A stretch of DNA of 64,000 bases from Wuchereria bancrofti. Lineage: Eukaryota; Nematoda; Chromadorea; Rhabditida; Onchocercidae. Location of the stretch: assembly GCA_005281725.1 (NCBI GenBank), contig SSBO01000003.1:8434167-8498166 (forward strand). Direction: 5' to 3'. This document shows, in pieces, positions 58,283 through 64,000 of this stretch. The notes under the pieces are model-generated. The model saw nothing but the letters and a program-made list of their open reading frames with translations. It was not told the DNA's origin and ran no database searches. The position numbers and the translations under genes are program-made. The stretch's first letter is position 1; each line of letters starts with the position of its first letter.

Positions 58283-61200
58283 CTAAATTTAAGTCAAAAA
58301 ATTTTTTAAAATTAAAGATTGACACGACAGATAGAATATATATAGTAAAAAGAAAAAAACATTATATATATTTTTTTTGTAATAAAATAACAAAAAATTG
58401 TTAATAACATTGAAATTACAAATGCATATGCACATGAATTGAAAGTTCAACAAAAGTTGAAGGTTAAAATTTAGTCTAATTAACAAAAAAAAAAAAAAAC
58501 ATTTTATGACATTTTTCTTTTTGTTTATTGCTGCTATAAATAATTAATTTACTAGCAGAATAATTTTTAGTGCACGAAGAACTATGTATAAAAATAAATT
58601 GTAATTTCACCGAAGGTTAAAGGTTAATCCAATTAACAGAAAAAAAAAATATTTTATAGTACTTTTTGTTGCTGTATTGTCTGTTGTTGTAATCAGCAAA
58701 AAAAAAAAATTGTGTATAAAACTTCAAATGAATTTTTTATGCTTTTCTTTCTACGATAAAATTTTAGCGCACCATATTTTAAGTCAAAAATTATTTCCTT
58801 GTTTTAAGAAAATAACAAATTTGAAGTTTTCTTAATTACATACAAAAATTAGAAATGCAATAGCTAAATTTGTTTAATTTCTTTTTATTTTTTAACTTTA
58901 GCAAAATTATACCATTGATATTATTTTTTTTTTGTTTATTTACTTTAAAATGAAAATTTTGTAAACATTGTCTTATCGATCCAATCTAATCAAATCTAAA
59001 CAGAAAATTTCAGTGATAGAAATTATTAATAAAAATTAATAATTTCCTACTTTAGTTACTGGTTTAGTACTTCTTTTGTATTTTTAATTACTTTCTTTTT
59101 TCTACTTTGCATATAAGTACAATCATTTGTGTGTGTATGTGTGTATGTGTATGTGTGTATGTGTATGTGAGAAAGTGAGCTAATATTTAAATTAATAATA
59201 CTGAATTGCCTAAGATTACACAATGTATCACTTGTACATGGCACACTTGAAAATGATACCATTTAAACAATTTCAAGTTTTAGGAATTATTTAAATTGAT
59301 TTACATTTGTGTAACATCAAATTAAATTTGAAACTAATTAAGCTCATTAATAATTAACACTATCAATTTTCAACTGTTTGAACAAAACGCTTAGAAATGT
59401 AAAATTAAAGGGTATTATTAGTTAATGAAATTAGTGAAAATGTGATGAAAAATTTGAATGTAATCAAAGATCAAAAAAAAAAGTTGAATTTTAAAGAAAA
59501 AGTGAGAAAAGAAATTCATCAACGTTAGCATTAGATCTATTATTGGATTTTGATAAAAGTTATTATATAATTAATTAGTATAACAATGTTTATAGACTAT
59601 TTTAATCATTAATAAAATAAATTTATATTTTTATACAAAAATATTTTAAATGAAAAATGCAATAAATTGGCAGTGATAAAAATACTTTAGAAAATCCCTA
59701 ATTACTTATCGTTATATGATTGTAAGTTACTAGCAAAAAGTTTGATTCATTAAATTTCTTTCACTTTAATTAAACTTAATTACTTAATTGATTAATTACT
59801 TCAATACATATTATTATCATACTATAAGCTAATATTGCTAATTAATTTAATGTACCACTTTTAGCTCATTTATCATTTAGAATTAATGTTTGTAATTTAA
59901 TTTAATCTAGCAACAATATCATTTCAATATAATAATTTAATGTAGCAATATAATTTCAATTTAATTCACCATTTTATCAATATCTTTTTAAACCAGTTCA
60001 TTATCACGACCTGATTTACTCTGATATTTTCACTGATAACTTAACAGATAAGCACTTGATAAGAATGATCTAATGGAATATCACTTTAAAAAATTTCATT
60101 TAACTTTATCACCTAAAAAAAAAACAAAAGATGGAGAAAAAAGAATGTAACTAAGATTGTATCATTCATAATTGATATTAATATAATTAATAAAGATATG
60201 ATTATTTCGTAATTGTATAAATGTGACAATGAAATTATCATTCGCTACAATTTAAGAATTAAATTAACCATAAATATTCATTCAAATTAAAAATGAAAAA
60301 AAAGATTTTCTTTTTTTGAAAAAAATTTGTAAAATTTTAGGTTAAAAAAAAACATTTTAAATTTATAAAATTNACAATTACTAATTTGAAGAAAATTCAT
60401 ATTTTTTTGTTCATATATTATTTTATATATCATTCATTGAATTTAAATTCTTTTTCTTTTTTTTAATTTTCGTAAAATTCTCAATTGATCTTATTTTACA
60501 ATTATGTCCTTGAATTTTACTGATAAATTATACGATGTGAAATTTAAATGATTAAATCTGTTAATTGATGCGTAATTATCTGATTATAATCATTGAAATG
60601 TATGAAATTGTGTGGTTAATTTTAAAGAGATATTGAAAAAGTTGAATAAAATAAATCCCTTAAATGTATTTGTAAAATGTGACAAACAGAAATGACAAGA
60701 AGAAGGGGAGAGGGAGAGAGAAAGAGAATGGGACGATTGTATGAATTGAAATTACATTTCGATTCAAACAAACATAAAAATCCTTGGGAAATTTCCTGAT
60801 GCATACATATGATACAATCAAATAGGAAATATGTCCTAATTTTCAAATTGTTCATTCTGGTTGACACAATGATATTGCGACTGTCATCGTATGTCTCTTC
60901 AAAATCTTTTATTGTCATTTTGATATTATTTTTAAGTATAAATCAGTAAAAAAAAAAAAATTTATTTTTCCTTTTTTTTTTCTTCCAATCAATAAACTAT
61001 CTTTTAATTAAGGAGAAAAAATTTTTCTGATTTTTTTTCATACAATAATTTTAGTAATACAATAAAAAATTTTCTTTAATAAAAAAAAAAAGAAAATTAA
61101 AATAAATATTTAATGTGTTTTTTTTAACGATTATAAACGAGTAATGCTAGTTTTTTTGAAAAAAAAGAGTAAAATTTTCATTTCAAAAAAAAAAAGATTT

Positions 61201-61503
61201 AAATGCTATTAAATATAAGATAGGATGAATTTTTTGTTAAATTTAAAATTAATCATTAAATTTATTCTTATCGAATCTTAAAACAGAATAAGTTCTTTTT
61301 TTTTTTGTTAAACATAAGAGTAGATTAATTTTTTTTATAGAAAAATTAAAATCAATTAAATAAATGATACTTCTTTCTTTCTAAATCTAAACCATTAAAT
61401 GTGTATGATTTGTTCATTAAAATATAATTAAAACAAAAAATATTATAATAAATAAATTTACAGAATAAGGCATTGAATATATTATCATTATCATTCATTA
61501 TCA
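58283..61503. other. Divergent intergenic region between perlecan and the HHAT-like gene
   Basis: It should contain the undiscovered first exon and promoter of the long perlecan form and the promoter of the plus-strand gene. I looked at each minus-strand ATG for a hydrophobic start followed by a phase-1 donor. The weak candidates are MNNLKIRTYFLFDCII ending at a GTATGC donor (60,796) and MKILLFFFKKTSIT (near 61,180, donor GTTTAT). Neither is a convincing signal peptide. A TG/TATG-type repeat is at 59,128-59,170. Confidence 0.5.
58440..58700. repeat. Diverged direct duplication upstream of LDLa exon 1
   Basis: AAGGTTAAAATTTAGTCTAA followed by TTAACAAAAAAA and ATTTTATGACATTTTTC at 58.46 kb resembles AAGGTTAAAGGTTAATCCAA ... 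TTAACAGAAAAAAA ... ATTTTATAGTACTTTTTG at 58.61 kb. Confidence 0.6.
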
Positions 61504-63345
61504 ATGACTACCACTGATAAAGAATTAAAATTGACAACAAAACGACCAATACTATTTCAATATCCGCCATTACCGACTATTGAACTTGGCATTTGCTATA
61601 TTATTGTTGGCTGTAGTATGATTTATGCATGGAGCCAAGTGATAATTGCTAGTAATAAATACGAATTTCAATATTGGCATTCAATTCGAATTAATCAATT
61701 ACCATTAATTGGTGAACGATATATGGTATGCATTTATTGTATAATAATACTTAATTTTCCTAATTTTACTTACTTTTTCTCTCTTTTATATTTTTTTTGA
61801 TTGAAAAATTTTTGAAATGGTTAATGATTTTATGAAAAATTAATTTAATTACTCTAATATTAGCAAACTAAACGATATGATAATTTATATTTTTTATATT
61901 GTGTTTTTATATTTTTTATTTTTATATATATGGATTTTTTAATTTTTAATTTATATTTTTTATATATATGGATTTTATATTGTGATAATCATTTGAATTT
62001 AATTAATGACTCACTGTTTAATTAATGAGCAATTACAGTATGATAATTTTATCATTGTTATCATTACTGTTGCATAATAGTATTTACTTTTCCTAGTTTT
62101 ACTTACTTTTTTTCTCTTTTATATTTTTTTGATTGAAAAATTTTGAAATGATAATGATTTTATGAAAAATTAATTTAATTATTCTAACATTAGTAAACTA
62201 AACGATACGATAAATCATACATATTGATTTCATATCGATAATTATTGAAAATTTTGATCAATTTACGGTTTAATTAATGAGTAATTACAATGTGATAATT
62301 TTATCATTGTTATCATTACTACTGTTGATTATCAATATTGCTATTATTGTTATTTATTATTACTATTATCGTCATGATTACTTATTAAAGTATTTGCGTG
62401 TTAACTTATCAGTAGTATTGATAAGTTCAGATGTCTATGACTCTAATAAATAAGCCTTAATATTTGTGAGTCACTGAATTAAGCTTAAGAAGTTAATAAG
62501 ATTTCGTAATTGTAAGTTAATAGTAATTTTTGTATATTATTCCAGCAAAATAGAAATAAATTTAATATTCTTATTTTGTTATCACTCTGATAATTATTAT
62601 CTAATAATCAACAAAAAAGATAGAGAAAAGCAAGAAATTAAAAGATTTAAATTAATAATTGATCAACTAAATTTGAAAAAAAAAAAATGAAGCAAAAATA
62701 TTTAGCCAAGGTAATTTATAAGCTTTAATTAAAGTTTGAACTTAGCATAACTTAACTTTTTACAAATATTACTTACTATGATGAAATTAATTAAAAGATA
62801 AATCAAACTTTTTACAAATATTACTTACTATGATGCAATTAATTAAAAAATAAATCAAACTTTTTACAAATATTACTTACTATGATGCAATTAATTAAAA
62901 AATAAATCAAACTTTTTACAAATATTACTTACTATGATGCAATTAATTAAAAAATAAATCAAACTTTTTACAAATATTACTTACTATGATGCAATTAATT
63001 AAAAAATAAATCAAACTTTTTACAAATATTACTTACTATGATGCAATTAATTAAAAAATAAATCAAACTTTTTACAAGTATTACTTAACTATGATTTGAA
63101 TGATTAAAGGATGAATCAAATTGGGAATGGATCTCATGGACACCTATTGGTTTCATGCTTTTACCATTTTTTATTTTACATTCAATTATTTTCAACATTG
63201 GTGGAAATTTTGTTTCGGATCATACTTTACAATACATTACAATATTTTACTCTATCACTTATAGTTGTTTTCTCTTTTCTAAATGGCTTGTCATTTTATC
63301 AATCATTCAGGGTACACTTATCTTTTTTGCTGCTTATTATTTTCG
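61504..63345 (+). CDS. hhat: Probable hedgehog acyltransferase-like membrane protein (HHAT/Rasp, MBOAT), first two exons, partial
   Basis: HHAT palmitoylates the N-terminus of secreted Hedgehog-type proteins in the ER membrane; MBOAT catalytic Asn/His lie further C-terminal and are not in this window. Exon 1 (61,504-61,725, 74 codons, donor GTATGC, phase 0) starts MTTTDKELKLTTKR and has a transmembrane stretch LGICYIIVGCSMIYAWSQVI. Exon 2 (63,110-63,345, phase 0 in, phase 2 out, GTAAGT donor) begins DESNWEWISWTPIGF and carries two to three hydrophobic helices. The order TM helix, then YAWSQV, then a polar loop ending D-x-N-W-E-W-I-S-W aligns by eye with the human HHAT N-terminus (YSFYEV ... 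DFEWSFW). No later exon is evident before the right edge. Head-to-head placement with unc-52 may reflect conserved synteny. Another multipass family cannot be excluded. Confidence 0.6.
61756..62340. repeat. Direct duplication of about 330 bp in intron 1 of the HHAT-like gene
   Basis: The block running from TTTTACTTACTTTTTCTCTC through AACTAAACGATAYGATAA to TTATCATTGTTATCATTACT occurs at about 61,758-62,075 and again, slightly diverged, at 62,092-62,335. Confidence 0.85.
62757..63090. repeat. Tandem array of 52-bp units ending near an acceptor
   Basis: Seven starts of TTTTTACAAATATTACTTAC spaced exactly 52 bp; the middle five are almost identical and the first and last are diverged. The array ends about 20 bp before exon 2 of the HHAT-like gene. 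Confidence 0.93.
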
Positions 63346-64000
63346 GTAAGTTTATTTTCATTCTTTTTTCAAAAAAAAAAAAAAAAAAGATTTAACTGAA
63401 AATTTACAATTCTTTTTTAAAAATATCGTTATCGTTTTTGTCAATAAATAGAAATATAATATTTAAAATGCTATCAATTTGAACTAGATTAAAGTTTTGA
63501 AATGCTTTATAAAAAAAATCGAGAATGTTTCAAGTTTAAATTCAAAATGAAATCTTTAATGTAATTTAAATTTAAACCTAAAATAGAGTTTTAAGTGTTT
63601 TGTAGATTTCAAGCAAAGAGTAAAATCTTGCATGCATTTCAGACTGAAAATTTAGCTTAAATATTTTGGAAAAAAAAAACTTAAAAAATGTAAGCCTAAA
63701 TTGAAATTTTAAAATGATTGTAGATCTAAAGTTTGGATGAAATTTTGAGTTACAGACTTAAACTTACTCTAAAAATTTTTCATCTATCAAATATATGTGC
63801 AAATATTTTCTCTTTTTAATGATATATTTTTGTGAAAAAAAAGAAAAAATTATAAATTGCTTCAAAAATAAATAAAAAAATTTTTGCTACAATTATTAAA
63901 TAAAAGGAAAAAAAAGCAAAGAATATTTTTGAATTTTTAATTTTAATTTTAGCTTTTGAAGATATAAGCTTATTGTTCATATGCATATTTATAATATAGT
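63346..64000 (+). other. Intron 2 (partial) of the HHAT-like gene
   Basis: A/T-rich, with diverged short phrases such as AAATTTAAACCTAAAAT and AGATTTCAAGCAAAG. No exon was recognised up to the right edge. Confidence 0.5.

Noticed and set aside
58289..58486. Hydrophobic minus-strand frame just upstream of LDLa exon 1, considered as a signal peptide
   Set aside because: The only phase-1 donor (GTGTCA) would leave an intron of about 43 nt and a signal without a basic n-region; other starts in it are in the wrong phase.
60622..60918. 98-codon minus-strand frame beginning MTIKDFEETYDD, considered as the perlecan start exon
   Set aside because: It has a phase-1 GTATGC donor at 60,796, but the hydrophobic stretch is short and contains Asp, so it is not a credible signal peptide. 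Kept only as a weak candidate.

Overview
The window looks like nuclear DNA of an AT-rich nematode. Introns and spacers are dominated by A/T homopolymers and simple repeats, and short GC-richer exons carry GT...AG (often GTAAGT...TTTCAG) borders. Two genes are visible. The main one runs leftward from about 58.3 kb past the left edge. It is the basement-membrane proteoglycan perlecan, the orthologue of C. elegans unc-52. I could chain about 45 exons on the minus strand with every splice phase compatible. One junction needs a GC-AG intron, and one optional 12-nt microexon is uncertain.

Layout of perlecan from its 5' end (right) to the left edge: (1) 58.3-52.4 kb holds six exons with four LDL-receptor class A (LDLa) modules, separated by an Asn/Asp/His-rich segment of about 242 residues and an extreme Glu/Arg/Gln segment of about 446 residues. 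The exon carrying the start and signal peptide of this long form was not found. (2) At 38.67-38.56 kb a separate first exon encodes a clean signal peptide. It lies inside a 14.5-kb intron (37,878-52,424) and ends in the same phase as the last upstream exon, so both can join the same 30-nt exon at 37.85 kb. This implies two promoters and two alternative N-termini. (3) 36.8-30.5 kb encodes the first Ig domain, three LDLa modules and the start of a second Ig. (4) 29.0-19.5 kb finishes that Ig and encodes the laminin-like region: two laminin IV domains embedded in laminin-type EGF repeats. Its last exon either terminates in a very basic tail with a stop and AATAAA (short isoform) or splices on from an internal donor. 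(5) 16.9 kb to the left edge encodes the tandem Ig array, about 15 further Ig domains, including one with a polyQ/Asn/Asp-rich linker. The laminin-G C-terminus lies beyond the left edge.

The second gene starts at 61.5 kb on the plus strand, head-to-head with perlecan. Its two visible exons encode a multipass membrane protein whose N-terminus aligns by eye with hedgehog acyltransferase (HHAT/Rasp, MBOAT family).

Introns hold many local tandem duplications, intronic minisatellites, one GC-rich insertion that looks like a mobile-element remnant (5.65-6.4 kb), and a 12-N gap flanked by an exact 176-bp duplication that is probably an assembly artefact. No rRNA, tRNA, CRISPR or bacterial features were recognised. 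All homology calls are from reading and memory; no searches were run.
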